A stretch of DNA of 64,000 bases. Origin: an alpha proteobacterium HIMB114 (GTDB taxonomy: Bacteria > Pseudomonadota > Alphaproteobacteria > Pelagibacterales > Pelagibacteraceae). Within the stretch, counting starts at the first letter, position 1, and every line of letters starts with the position of its first letter. The notes below the pieces were generated by a model. The model was given only the letters and a program-made list of their open reading frames with translations. It had not been told where the DNA came from and did not search any database. The DNA is taken from positions 1,173,372 through 1,237,371 of the forward strand of contig ADAC02000001.1 of assembly GCA_000163555.2 (NCBI GenBank), given 5' to 3'. This document shows, piece by piece, positions 42,898 through 50,698 of the stretch. A program made the position numbers and the translations under genes.

Positions 42898-43344
42898 ATG
42901 GAAGCTGTTCAACAATCAAATTTTCATTGGCGTTGTAAACATACATGGAAAAGAAGTGCAAAAAATACCATGTGGTGTTTAATTGGTTGTTCGATTGGTG
43001 ATTTTGGAACCATATTATTTTTTCAGTTAGCTCAAATTCCTTTTCCAGTTTTAGGCATTATGACACTTGCAATCATTAATGGATTAATGACAAGTATTAT
43101 GCTTGAGACTATTATTCTTATGAGACAAAATTTTAATTTTAAAGATGCATTTAAAGTTGCAATTGGAATGAGTTTTATCTCTATGATCTCTATGGAAGCT
43201 GCGATGAACCTTACAGATTATTATTTAACTGGTGGTGCGATGTTAACTTGGTGGGTTATTCCTGTTATGCTTTTTGTCGGCTTTATTACTCCTTGGCCCT
43301 ATAATTATTGGAGATTAAAAAAATTTGGACAGGCTTGTCACTAA
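42898..43344 (+). CDS. DUF4396 membrane protein
   Basis: A 148-residue protein with four hydrophobic segments and the DUF4396 pattern: FHWRCKHTWKRSAKNTMWCL, GCSIGDF, TSIMLETIILMRQ, SMEAAMN and the ending PYNYWRLKKFGQACH. Conserved Cys, His and Asp suggest metal binding, but no function has been shown. It is the third gene in a tight run after the sugar dehydrogenase. It converges on the Lrp gene with no gap. Confidence 0.85.
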   Translation: MEAVQQSNFHWRCKHTWKRSAKNTMWCLIGCSIGDFGTILFFQLAQIPFPVLGIMTLAIINGLMTSIMLETIILMRQNFNFKDAFKVAIGMSFISMISMEAAMNLTDYYLTGGAMLTWWVIPVMLFVGFITPWPYNYWRLKKFGQACH

Positions 43345-43803
43345 TTAAACGTAGTCTAAAGGCAGTACAGTTGTTTCTTTTAACTCTTCTAAAGATGGAA
43401 ATCCGCTCACACTTGCAAAGTTAATTTTATTAATTAGATCAAAATAAAATTCATTGTAACTTTCAGAATTTTTAAGCCTTACTTTTAATAAATAATCAAC
43501 TTCACCCATTAACCGGTGGCACTCAACAATTTGAGGCGTTTCTTTTACAATCTTTCTAAACTGATCTGTCCATTCTTTATTATGACTTGTGGTTTTAATA
43601 TGAACAAAGTAAGGGCGTTCTAAATTTAGTTTTTGTTTATTAAGAACCGCAACGCTCTTATCGATAAAGCCCGCATCCTTTAAGTTCTTAACTCTTCTGT
43701 AACAAGGAGAGGGAGATAAATTAACTTTAGATCCAAGCTCTTCCATTGATATCTCACCATTTTCCTGAAGAATTTGTAGAATTTTTTTATCGATTTCTTT
43801 CAT
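43345..43803 (-). CDS. Lrp/AsnC family transcriptional regulator
   Basis: A 152-residue feast/famine regulator. The N-terminal HTH is DKKILQILQENGEISMEELG and KVNLSPSPCYRRVKNLKDAG; the C-terminal RAM domain includes VECHRLMGEVDYLLKVRLKN. The ligand is probably an amino acid. It sits opposite the sulfurtransferase leader (about 130 bases away), so it might regulate that operon; this is inference. Confidence 0.92.
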   Translation of the reverse strand: MKEIDKKILQILQENGEISMEELGSKVNLSPSPCYRRVKNLKDAGFIDKSVAVLNKQKLNLERPYFVHIKTTSHNKEWTDQFRKIVKETPQIVECHRLMGEVDYLLKVRLKNSESYNEFYFDLINKINFASVSGFPSLEELKETTVLPLDYV

Positions 43804-43934
43804 AATATTAAAATATTTTACTAATTATATTTGTTAGAATAGCAATAAATTATCAGTTTATATACTATTTTATTCAATATTAGCTTATTTTACTACTAAA
43901 TATTGATTATTTAGGATTTTATTTTACATAAGCA

Positions 43935-44024
43935 TCAGTTCGGTAATGCTACCTAGTGAGTTATGGTTACCTCCTTATCGTCACTAGGTAGATAAAAACT
44001 GAACTAATGAACTGAACTACCGAA
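43935..44024 (+). promoter_or_regulatory. Dyad-rich leader of the sulfurtransferase gene
   Basis: An 11-bp perfect stem, CTACCTAGTGA (43949-43959) with TCACTAGGTAG (43981-43991), encloses a 21-base loop. Outside it, TCAGTTC (43935-43941) can pair with GAACTGA (44009-44015), or TTCGGTA (43939-43945) with TACCGAA (44018-44024). These two use overlapping bases, so they exclude each other. GAACTAATGAACTGAACTA contains a short direct repeat. Location ahead of sulfur genes suggests a riboswitch or protein site; no known class recognised. Confidence 0.55.
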
Positions 44025-44053
44025 TTTTTAACAACTTAAAAAAGGAAAAAAAA

Positions 44054-44965
44054 ATGAAAAAAATATTAACAACATTAGTTTTGTTTTTCTTTGTAACAGT
44101 CGCTCACAGTGCAACACCTTTAGTTGAAGCGTCATGGTTAAAAGAAAACATTAATAATAAAAATGTTAAAGTCATTGAGATCAGCAGTAAATTTGTAAAT
44201 GGATCTTATGATAAATTTAAACAAGGTCACATCCCAGGAAGTGTTTACATTGATCATATTGGTGACAAATTGATTACAACTCAAAAAGGTGTCATTGGAC
44301 AGTTACCAGTTAAAAAAGAATTAGAAGCACTATTCTCTAAACTTGGCGTTAAAAATTCTGATCATGTTGTTGTAAGTTACCTTGGAGTTAACTCATTAGA
44401 TTTTGGAAGTGCTGCAAGATTATACTGGAGTTTAAAAGTTGCAGGCCATGATAATGTTTCTATTTTAAATGGTGGTTTAAAAGCTTGGACCGCAGCTGGT
44501 TACAAATTAGCTCAAGGTGAAACACAAATCACTCCATCTAATTTCAAAGTAAAGCTTAATGACAAATATGTTGCAAGCTATAAAGATGTTAGAAATGCAA
44601 AAAGAAAGAAAAACGGTTATGCATTAATTGATGCAAGACCTAAAGCTTTCTTTATTGGTGAAAAAAAACATCCTAAAATTCAAAGAGCTGGAACAATCCC
44701 AACTGCAGTGAATTTAGAAGAAGCAACAATTGTTGATGGAAATTTAAAAGTAAAATCAGCAGATGAAATTAAAGCTTTATTTGTAAAATCAAATGCAGAA
44801 GGAAAAAAAGGTTATGTTTCTTTTTGTAACACAGGTTGGTTTGCAAGTACGGTTTGGTTTGCTTTAAGTGAAGTTGCTGGAATTGAAAATGTAAAATTAT
44901 ATGACGGTTCTTTAGCACACTGGACACTTAATCCAAAAAACGAAGTTATTAACGGACAAATCTAA
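44054..44965 (+). CDS. Periplasmic sulfurtransferase (two rhodanese domains)
   Basis: Signal peptide (residues 1-19, ending VAHSA). An inactive N-terminal rhodanese domain contains GHIPGSVYIDH. The active C-terminal domain has its cysteine at residue 258 in VSFCNTGWFAST. The active loop CNTGW differs from CRxGV-type thiosulfate sulfurtransferases. Donor could be thiosulfate, mercaptopyruvate or persulfide. A good AAGGAA site precedes the ATG. A terminator follows, then the YeeE transporter gene, so it probably handles sulfur for uptake. Confidence 0.9.
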   Translation: MKKILTTLVLFFFVTVAHSATPLVEASWLKENINNKNVKVIEISSKFVNGSYDKFKQGHIPGSVYIDHIGDKLITTQKGVIGQLPVKKELEALFSKLGVKNSDHVVVSYLGVNSLDFGSAARLYWSLKVAGHDNVSILNGGLKAWTAAGYKLAQGETQITPSNFKVKLNDKYVASYKDVRNAKRKKNGYALIDARPKAFFIGEKKHPKIQRAGTIPTAVNLEEATIVDGNLKVKSADEIKALFVKSNAEGKKGYVSFCNTGWFASTVWFALSEVAGIENVKLYDGSLAHWTLNPKNEVINGQI

Positions 44966-44977
44966 TACTTAAAAATG

Positions 44978-45010
44978 AATGCGCGGTTACCCTTAGCCGC
45001 GCATTTTTTA
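44978..45010 (+). terminator. Intrinsic terminator or attenuator between sulfur genes
   Basis: Nine perfect GC-rich pairs (AATGCGCGG with CCGCGCATT), a 10-base loop and six T. It lies 12 bases after the sulfurtransferase stop and ends 3 bases before the yeeE start codon, so yeeE expression depends on read-through or its own promoter. Confidence 0.88.
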
Positions 45011-45012
45011 TT

Positions 45013-46182
45013 ATGAGTACAATTACAAAAAAAATTGATCTAACAGTTCTTGGCTACGCAGTTTTAGCAACGTTATTATTTTCTTTTTTATTTTTTACAC
45101 AAGTTGGAAATAGACATCTTTATGTTTTCTTAATTGGAATTGGACTTGGGGTTTCGCTTTATCATGCATCATTTGGTTTTACTGGTGGATGGAGAAATTT
45201 TATTGAACATAGGATTAGTTCTTCTCTTCGAGCTCAAATCATCATGTTAGGACTTGCGGTCATTTTATTTTCTTTTTTTATTGGCTCTAATAGTTGGATT
45301 TATGATGGTAAAATGATTGGAGCTATTGCACCAGTGAGTGTTTCTGTTGTGGTTGGATCTTTTATGTTTGGTCTTGCTATGCAGTTAGCTGGTGGTTGTG
45401 GATCAGGAACATTATTTACCGCAAGTAGTGGTAACGGAAAAATGGTAATTACATTAGTATTTTTTATGATTGGCTCTTTAGTCGGCACTTATCATTTTGA
45501 TTTTTGGAAATCACTTCCATCATTTGGAGGTGTTTCGCTTATGAATGAATTCGGGAAAGTGAATTCAGTTTTACTTCAATTAAGTGTTTTAACATTGCTT
45601 TATTATTTTATTTATAAATCCGATCAGAAAAGAAATGTTAATTTTAAACATTCAGATATTTTTGATTTTTCAAACTTTGATTTATTTAAAGGGCCTTGGC
45701 CTTTAATTTTAGGTGCAGTTTTATTAGTTTTTTTTAATGTTTTGATGCTGCAAGCCGCGGGACATCCATGGGGTATTACATTCGCTTTTGGTTTGTGGGC
45801 AGCAAAAATTGTACAGTTTTTTGGAGTTGAAGTAAGCAGTTGGTCTTTTTGGCAACTCTCTTATCCAAGCACGGCATTAGAAAACAGTCTCTTTGCAGAT
45901 CCTACAACAGTTTCAAATCTTGGTATTATTTTTGGAGCATTGGCAGCTTCTGCACTTGCTGGTAATTTTTTTAAAGCCTCGCTTATTAATAAAAAAATAT
46001 TAATTGCCGCTATCCTCGGAGGTTTCTTCATGGGTTATGGTGCAAGACTTAGTTTTGGTTGTAATGTCGGCGCTTTATTTAGCGGTATTGCTTCAGGATC
46101 TTTGCACGGCTGGGTTTGGTTTTTATTTGCCTTTATAGGTTCAATAATTGGCGTGAAATTTAGAAGGGTATTTTATTCATGA
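45013..46182 (+). CDS. YeeE/YedE family sulfur transporter (TsuA-like)
   Basis: A polytopic inner-membrane protein for thiosulfate or related sulfur compounds. The two family motifs carrying the persulfide-relay cysteines are seen: FGLAMQLAGGCGSGTLFTAS and GYGARLSFGCNVGALFSGIA. About ten hydrophobic segments in 389 residues, with a central loop near residues 200-225. It follows a periplasmic sulfurtransferase gene, fitting a system that shuttles sulfane sulfur across the membrane. Overlaps the next small gene by 4 bases. Confidence 0.92.
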   Translation: MSTITKKIDLTVLGYAVLATLLFSFLFFTQVGNRHLYVFLIGIGLGVSLYHASFGFTGGWRNFIEHRISSSLRAQIIMLGLAVILFSFFIGSNSWIYDGKMIGAIAPVSVSVVVGSFMFGLAMQLAGGCGSGTLFTASSGNGKMVITLVFFMIGSLVGTYHFDFWKSLPSFGGVSLMNEFGKVNSVLLQLSVLTLLYYFIYKSDQKRNVNFKHSDIFDFSNFDLFKGPWPLILGAVLLVFFNVLMLQAAGHPWGITFAFGLWAAKIVQFFGVEVSSWSFWQLSYPSTALENSLFADPTTVSNLGIIFGALAASALAGNFFKASLINKKILIAAILGGFFMGYGARLSFGCNVGALFSGIASGSLHGWVWFLFAFIGSIIGVKFRRVFYS

Positions 46183-46361
46183 AACGTGTAGTTTACCTTG
46201 TTGTTTTAACACTTTGTTTAACTTTTGCTTTTTTAGATCATGACAGTAACGGGGTTGCTTATAATCCTTTATTCCATAGCCATGATGACCAAACAGACGG
46301 TGCATCACAATCGATTTCAATGCCATGCGGTCTGGGTGGATCAGAAAATCATAAACATTAA
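46179..46361 (+). CDS. Small secreted His-rich protein, unknown
   Basis: A 60-residue ORF with a signal peptide (about residues 1-18), then a His/Asp-rich segment NPLFHSHDDQTDG, a single Cys in SMPCGLGG and an ending ENHKH. The ATGA overlap with the YeeE gene supports translation and co-expression. Its His clusters and lone Cys could bind metal or accept a sulfur atom; this is inference. No family recognised. Confidence 0.5.
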   Translation: MKRVVYLVVLTLCLTFAFLDHDSNGVAYNPLFHSHDDQTDGASQSISMPCGLGGSENHKH

Positions 46362-46418
46362 ATATCAAGGTAAAAATCCTTTTCTTTAAGTTTAAAGTAA
46401 ATGTGATAGTTCACTCAC

Positions 46419-47315
46419 ATGCAATCAAATATAGTTCTATTTTTAGGAGCGCTTTTATTTTGGTCAGCAACGTGGAGTATTATTGGATTAACTCAGGTTA
46501 ATATTGATCTAGATCCAACGATATCTGTATTTATTAGGTTTATTCTAGCAGGTTTGATTATTTTAGCTTACGTAATTTTAACAAATAGAAAATTAATATT
46601 TTCTCTAAAAGAGCATCTTTATTTTTTTATTCTTGGTATTTTTTTATACAGCGGAAATTACATTTTTTTTTATCATTCAAACGTTTATTTACCCTCAAAT
46701 ATTCCGGCAACAGTTTTTTGTCTTTTAACTATTTTTAATATTTTAGGAGAGAAATTTATTTTTAAAAAACCCATAACATCGATGACATTATCTGGCGCTT
46801 TGCTTGGTATTATTGGAATTGGAATTATTTTTTACCAGGATTTTGTTAATTTTGATTTAAATTCAGGAACTACATTAGGATTAATGTTTGCGTTATTTGC
46901 TACTTTATCTGCATCAGCTGGAAACTTAATTGCAATATACAATAAGAGAAATTACAATATTCCTCTCTTACAAAATGTAGCTTTTGCAATGATTTATGGT
47001 GCACTGGTTGCCCTTATTGTTTCTTTTATAAAAGGAGCAGAGTTTTATATTCCAATAAATAATTTTAGTTATCTACTTGGACTAGCTTATTTAATTTTCT
47101 TTGGATCTATTATTTCTTTTCTTTGTTACATACGATTTATTGAAAATACATCTGCATCAACAGGTGGATATATTGGTGTAATTATGCCCATTTTAGCTCT
47201 AATTATTTCAATGATTTTTGAGGATGTAAAACCAGATATCTTTTTTCTCACAGGATTACCTGTCGCATTAATGGGTTTACTATTAATTTTAAAACAAGAA
47301 TCTGTTAATAAATAA
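46419..47315 (+). CDS. EamA/DMT-family transporter
   Basis: Ten hydrophobic segments in 298 residues with two EamA repeats. The first repeat has FWSATWSIIGLTQVNIDLDP and VFIRFILAGLIILAYV; the second has ASAGNLIAIYNKRNYNIP and SASTGGYIGVIMPILALIIS. These are metabolite or amino acid exporters. Nothing in the surroundings identifies the substrate. Confidence 0.88.
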   Translation: MQSNIVLFLGALLFWSATWSIIGLTQVNIDLDPTISVFIRFILAGLIILAYVILTNRKLIFSLKEHLYFFILGIFLYSGNYIFFYHSNVYLPSNIPATVFCLLTIFNILGEKFIFKKPITSMTLSGALLGIIGIGIIFYQDFVNFDLNSGTTLGLMFALFATLSASAGNLIAIYNKRNYNIPLLQNVAFAMIYGALVALIVSFIKGAEFYIPINNFSYLLGLAYLIFFGSIISFLCYIRFIENTSASTGGYIGVIMPILALIISMIFEDVKPDIFFLTGLPVALMGLLLILKQESVNK

Positions 47316-47319
47316 AACT

Positions 47320-47403
47320 ATGAAAGATTTTGCAGTTTATATTGGCACAGCTTTATTATTTATTCTTCCAGTTGTTTGGCTTGTGCTAACCGTTACAGGT
47401 TAA
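47320..47403 (+). CDS. Candidate 27-residue single-span membrane peptide
   Basis: Reads MKDFAVYIGTALLFILPVVW then LVLTVTG. It has a short polar start and one membrane segment covering most of the length. It begins 4 bases after the EamA gene and ends 2 bases before the convergent protease-like gene. Its fit to the whole available gap suggests a real tiny gene. Confidence 0.45.
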   Translation: MKDFAVYIGTALLFILPVVWLVLTVTG

Positions 47404-47405
47404 AA

Positions 47406-48404
47406 TTATAGTCCTTTATTTTTTACAAAGTAGTCCATTCGATCAATAGACTTAATGGAGTAATCAATATTCTTATCATCTCTTTTAACTTTAATTTTAA
47501 CTGTGCTTCCAGGTCCGCCTGCTTTCCAAGCGTTAAGATAAAATTCTTTCATCGTTTTTACCTTTGTATTATTTACAGCAACAATCAAATCACCTGCTTT
47601 AATACCGGTGTTAGCAGCTGGACCATTTTCATTAACTCTGGATACACTAAGTTGACCTGTTAAATCATCAGCAGATAACCCGAGATAAGGCTTAATGTTT
47701 TTAGTTCTTCTTCCATTTTTAATTAAATCTTTAAGAACCGGTTTTAAGGAATTTATTGGAACGTACATATTGCCTGGTGACATGAGCCCCGGAGAAACTG
47801 TATCTGCAATATAAAGTGAACCGATACCCAATATTTGACCTCTATCATTTAATAAAGGAGTTCCTGCCCAAGCTTGGTTCATAGGATAAACGTAAATAGG
47901 TTTATCTAAATAATATTCCCAGTAACCAGTAAATGATCTTCTTGAAACTGATTTTCCAGCAGAGCCTTGTCCATGAGTTGGATAAGGCATGACAAATAGC
48001 ATCTCGTCATCTTTAATTTTATCAGAGTCACCCATACGAAGTGGCGCAAGATTTGTTGGAACTACAGTTCTTAAAATACCAAAGCCTGTCTGATGATCGT
48101 AGCCAACAAGTTTACCCGGAACTGTTTTTCCATCTGGTAAACGTATATCAATTTTTTCTGCTTCAATAACAATATAACCGATAGTTAGAATATGTTTTTT
48201 ATCAATAACAACACCAGTACCAAGGCGCTCTATACCAAGCGACCTTGCCGTTCTAGCATTTTCCGAAACAAAACTTCTTACTTCAACAATTGATTTATAA
48301 ATTTGCTCAAACTGCTTTGACGTTTTTAATTTTTGCTGAGAGTAAGATAAATTTGGAAATAAAAAAATGAATAAAAATAAGAAATGAAAATATTTTATTT
48401 TCAT
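47406..48404 (-). CDS. HtrA-like protein with lost catalytic triad, plus PDZ
   Basis: Signal peptide (about 1-22), trypsin-like domain (about 35-225) and a C-terminal PDZ domain (about 238-320, with GLSADDL and GPAANTGIKAGDLIVAVN). Aligned by eye with DegP, the His position is Tyr77 (LTIGYIV), the Asp is Gly107 (HQTGFGILR) and the Ser is Ala180 (AWAGTPLL). All three are replaced, so it should bind but not cut peptides. Otherwise the fold motifs, GTGVVID and MGDSDKI, are well kept, which argues for a conserved non-catalytic role rather than decay. Confidence 0.85.
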   Translation of the reverse strand: MKIKYFHFLFLFIFLFPNLSYSQQKLKTSKQFEQIYKSIVEVRSFVSENARTARSLGIERLGTGVVIDKKHILTIGYIVIEAEKIDIRLPDGKTVPGKLVGYDHQTGFGILRTVVPTNLAPLRMGDSDKIKDDEMLFVMPYPTHGQGSAGKSVSRRSFTGYWEYYLDKPIYVYPMNQAWAGTPLLNDRGQILGIGSLYIADTVSPGLMSPGNMYVPINSLKPVLKDLIKNGRRTKNIKPYLGLSADDLTGQLSVSRVNENGPAANTGIKAGDLIVAVNNTKVKTMKEFYLNAWKAGGPGSTVKIKVKRDDKNIDYSIKSIDRMDYFVKNKGL

Positions 48405-48462
48405 GACTAAATTATAATCTTTTAAAGAAAAATTATAAATACAAGCTTTAGTTTAATAAAAT

Positions 48463-48633
48463 TTACTTATTTCTGTTTTTTGACCACTCTCTGGCTTTAT
48501 TCCACTTTTCTTCCATGGTGCCTTTAGGTTGTTCAATAGGAGCTTTTCTTGAAACAGGAGAATCACCAGTTACTTTTAAACCCAGCATAAAGATTCCAAA
48601 TGCTGCAAGCATTAGCAATAATGTTAATTTCAT
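48463..48633 (-). CDS. 56-residue membrane-anchored protein, unknown
   Basis: Reads MKLTLLLMLAAFGIFMLGLK, then a Pro-rich linker and a charged helix TMEEKWNKAREWSKNRNK. One N-terminal membrane segment or signal anchor, with the rest probably in the periplasm or cytoplasm. Its ATG overlaps the upstream gene's stop (ATGA), which supports it as real. Confidence 0.6.
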   Translation of the reverse strand: MKLTLLLMLAAFGIFMLGLKVTGDSPVSRKAPIEQPKGTMEEKWNKAREWSKNRNK

Positions 48634-48992
48634 TCGTGTTCACCGCCTGGATCTTTTTGATCAAGTTCAACTTTTTTCCCATCAACCCATAAGTTTTGAC
48701 GTGATCTTGTTGTACTATGGTATCCATCATTTCTAAGATTGAATTGTCTCGCATTTTGAAAGGACTTCATTGTAAAGTAAACACCAATGATGACGAGCAC
48801 GTGCCCAATGACTGAAGTTGATAATACCAAGCCCCAAACTTTATATGACCAAAACATCAGAGTGAAGATGACCGACCACATCAAAGACAAAACAACCAAG
48901 ATTTGAAGCCTTACTGTTTTTGGTAGTGCCCTTAGATCATTTTGCTTATCATCAAATAATAATAAACCAGCTTGGTATAAAAATTCCTTCAT
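48630..48992 (-). CDS. Two-span membrane protein, unknown
   Basis: 120 residues with a soluble start (residues 1-28), two hydrophobic segments (about 30-50 and 53-74) and a charged end with GYHSTTRSRQNLWVDGK. It overlaps a 56-residue gene at ATGA, so they may form a small membrane complex. I recall similar unnamed alphaproteobacterial proteins but no function. Confidence 0.6.
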   Translation of the reverse strand: MKEFLYQAGLLLFDDKQNDLRALPKTVRLQILVVLSLMWSVIFTLMFWSYKVWGLVLSTSVIGHVLVIIGVYFTMKSFQNARQFNLRNDGYHSTTRSRQNLWVDGKKVELDQKDPGGEHE

Positions 48993-49033
48993 TAAATAAC
49001 TTAATTAAACTATTAGAGGTGAATTGATAGAGT

Positions 49034-49642
49034 TTATTTCTTTAAAATCTCATCTTGAATGATTGGAAATATATTTTTTGCAATAACCTGAACCCCTCTA
49101 ATATTAGGATGTTTCCCATCATCAAGATTTAGCTCAGGATTAAGAGCAACTCCGTCTAATAAAAAAGGGTAAAGTTTGACTTTGTATTTTTTAGATAGAT
49201 CAGGATAAATTGAATTAAATTGTTTTGCGTAATTTATTCCGTAACTTTCTTGAGCCATCATTCCAGCTAGAATGATTTTGATATTTTTGCTTTTAATCTT
49301 TTGTATCATGATATCTAAATTATCTCTTGTCACTTTTGGATTAATTCCTCTCAACATATCATTTGCTCCAAGGCATAAAAAAATAAGATCTGGTTTGTCA
49401 CCAAGAGACCAATCTAATCGGTCTAATCCACCTTTCGTCGTATCACCACTCACACTCGCATTAATAAAAGTAATGTTTTGTCCTTCAAATTTTTTTTGTA
49501 AAACTTTATCCAGGTGATGATTTTGAGTTAACCCGTAGCCTGCCATTAAACTATCCCCAAACAGCATAACTTTGGTTTTAGCCTCAGCTGAAACTTGTAT
49601 TATGCAAAGCAAACACCATATATAAAATACTAATTTTCTCAT
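49034..49642 (-). CDS. tesA: SGNH-family esterase/thioesterase TesA
   Basis: Periplasmic lysophospholipase, acyl-CoA thioesterase or arylesterase. Signal peptide (about 1-20), then block I MLFGDSLMAGYGL (catalytic Ser), block III LCLGANDMLRG and block V DGKHPNIRG (Asp and His). 202 residues, normal. Its start codon overlaps that of the divergent ybbA on the palindrome CATG, leaving no space between the genes. The tesA-ybbA-ybbP arrangement is conserved in proteobacteria. Confidence 0.92.
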   Translation of the reverse strand: MRKLVFYIWCLLCIIQVSAEAKTKVMLFGDSLMAGYGLTQNHHLDKVLQKKFEGQNITFINASVSGDTTKGGLDRLDWSLGDKPDLIFLCLGANDMLRGINPKVTRDNLDIMIQKIKSKNIKIILAGMMAQESYGINYAKQFNSIYPDLSKKYKVKLYPFLLDGVALNPELNLDDGKHPNIRGVQVIAKNIFPIIQDEILKK

Positions 49643-50312
49643 GAGCGCACTTTTAGAATTAAAACAAATTACTCTAAATTATAAGAATTATAATACCTCA
49701 GTTGAAGTAATCAAAGGAATAGATTTAAAAATTAATTCTGGTGAGAAATTAGCAGTCGTTGGAAAAAGTGGTTCTGGTAAAACGAGTTTAATTATGTTGA
49801 TGGCTGGACTTGAACAGCCTACATCAGGAGAGATTGTTTTTGATCAGCAATCCATCTCAACATTTAATGAGGATCAATTAGCTGATATTCGAAAGAAAAA
49901 AATTGGTATTGTTTTTCAGTCTTTTTATTTAATTCCAAATTACACAGCACTTGAAAATGTATCTTTGATTTTAGAGATTAATGGGATTGATAATTCAAAG
50001 CAAAAGGCAGAAGAGCTGTTAGTTCAATTTGGTCTAAAAGATAGACTACATCATTTTCCAACACAACTATCTGGTGGTGAACAACAACGTGTTGCCATTG
50101 CAAGATCTATGGCAGTAAAACCAAAACTCATTCTTGCTGATGAACCTACTGGAAACTTAGATAGTGAAAATTCTCAAATGATTTCAAATTTATTGTTTGA
50201 ATATGCAAATAAAAATCAATCTAGTTTTGTGTTGGTTACTCACGATCTTAAATTTGCAGAAAAGTGCGACCGTATTATTAAAATTGAAGACGGTACCATC
50301 GTGAGCTCATGA
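49641..50312 (+). CDS. ybbA: ABC transporter ATP-binding protein YbbA (LolD-like)
   Basis: ATPase of a MacB/Lol-type ABC system. Walker A is [14 protein letters not shown], the Q-loop [11 protein letters not shown], the signature [15 protein letters not shown] and Walker [13 protein letters not shown], followed by the H-loop [14 protein letters not shown]. 223 residues. It overlaps ybbP by 4 bases. Its 3' two-thirds (from base 49838) is repeated in inverse orientation at the end of the window. Confidence 0.93.
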   Translation: MSALLELKQITLNYKNYNTSVEVIKGIDLKINSGEKLAVVGKSGSGKTSLIMLMAGLEQPTSGEIVFDQQSISTFNEDQLADIRKKKIGIVFQSFYLIPNYTALENVSLILEINGIDNSKQKAEELLVQFGLKDRLHHFPTQLSGGEQQRVAIARSMAVKPKLILADEPTGNLDSENSQMISNLLFEYANKNQSSFVLVTHDLKFAEKCDRIIKIEDGTIVSS

Positions 50313-50698
50313 TCAATCAATTTTCTTATGCCTTAAGAGATTTATCAAGAAGTTATAAGAAACTTTTTTCTATCATTATCACATTATTTATTAGTTTATT
50401 TATTCTAAGTTTAATCATTAACTTAGAATCTGGATTAAAAAAGGAACTTCAGAATAATGCAAAAGTTTTATTAGGTGGTGATTTTGAAGTTGATACAAGA
50501 ACTAAGCAAATTGACCAAAACTTTTTAAATGAGTTAAAAGACAAAAGTACAGTTTCATCAACGATTGAATTTTCAACTATGTTAACGGGATCGTTAACCG
50601 ATGATACTAATGCTTTTTTTATCAGGCTTAAAGCAGTTGATGATCAATACCCACTATACGGAAAAGTGTTTTCCAAACCAGAAAATGCAATGCAAAGA
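49838..50698 (+). repeat. Left copy of an 861-base perfect inverted repeat
   Basis: Spans the 3' part of ybbA and the 5' part of ybbP in their native setting. The right copy (63140-64000) is its exact reverse complement; both ends keep the same offset, so there is no insertion or deletion. This left copy is taken as the original because the genes here are complete. Confidence 0.95.

Noticed and set aside
43997..44020. AACTGAACTA repeats as a possible CRISPR or phage attachment site
   Set aside because: Only two adjacent copies, no spacers, no integrase; better explained as part of the leader structure.
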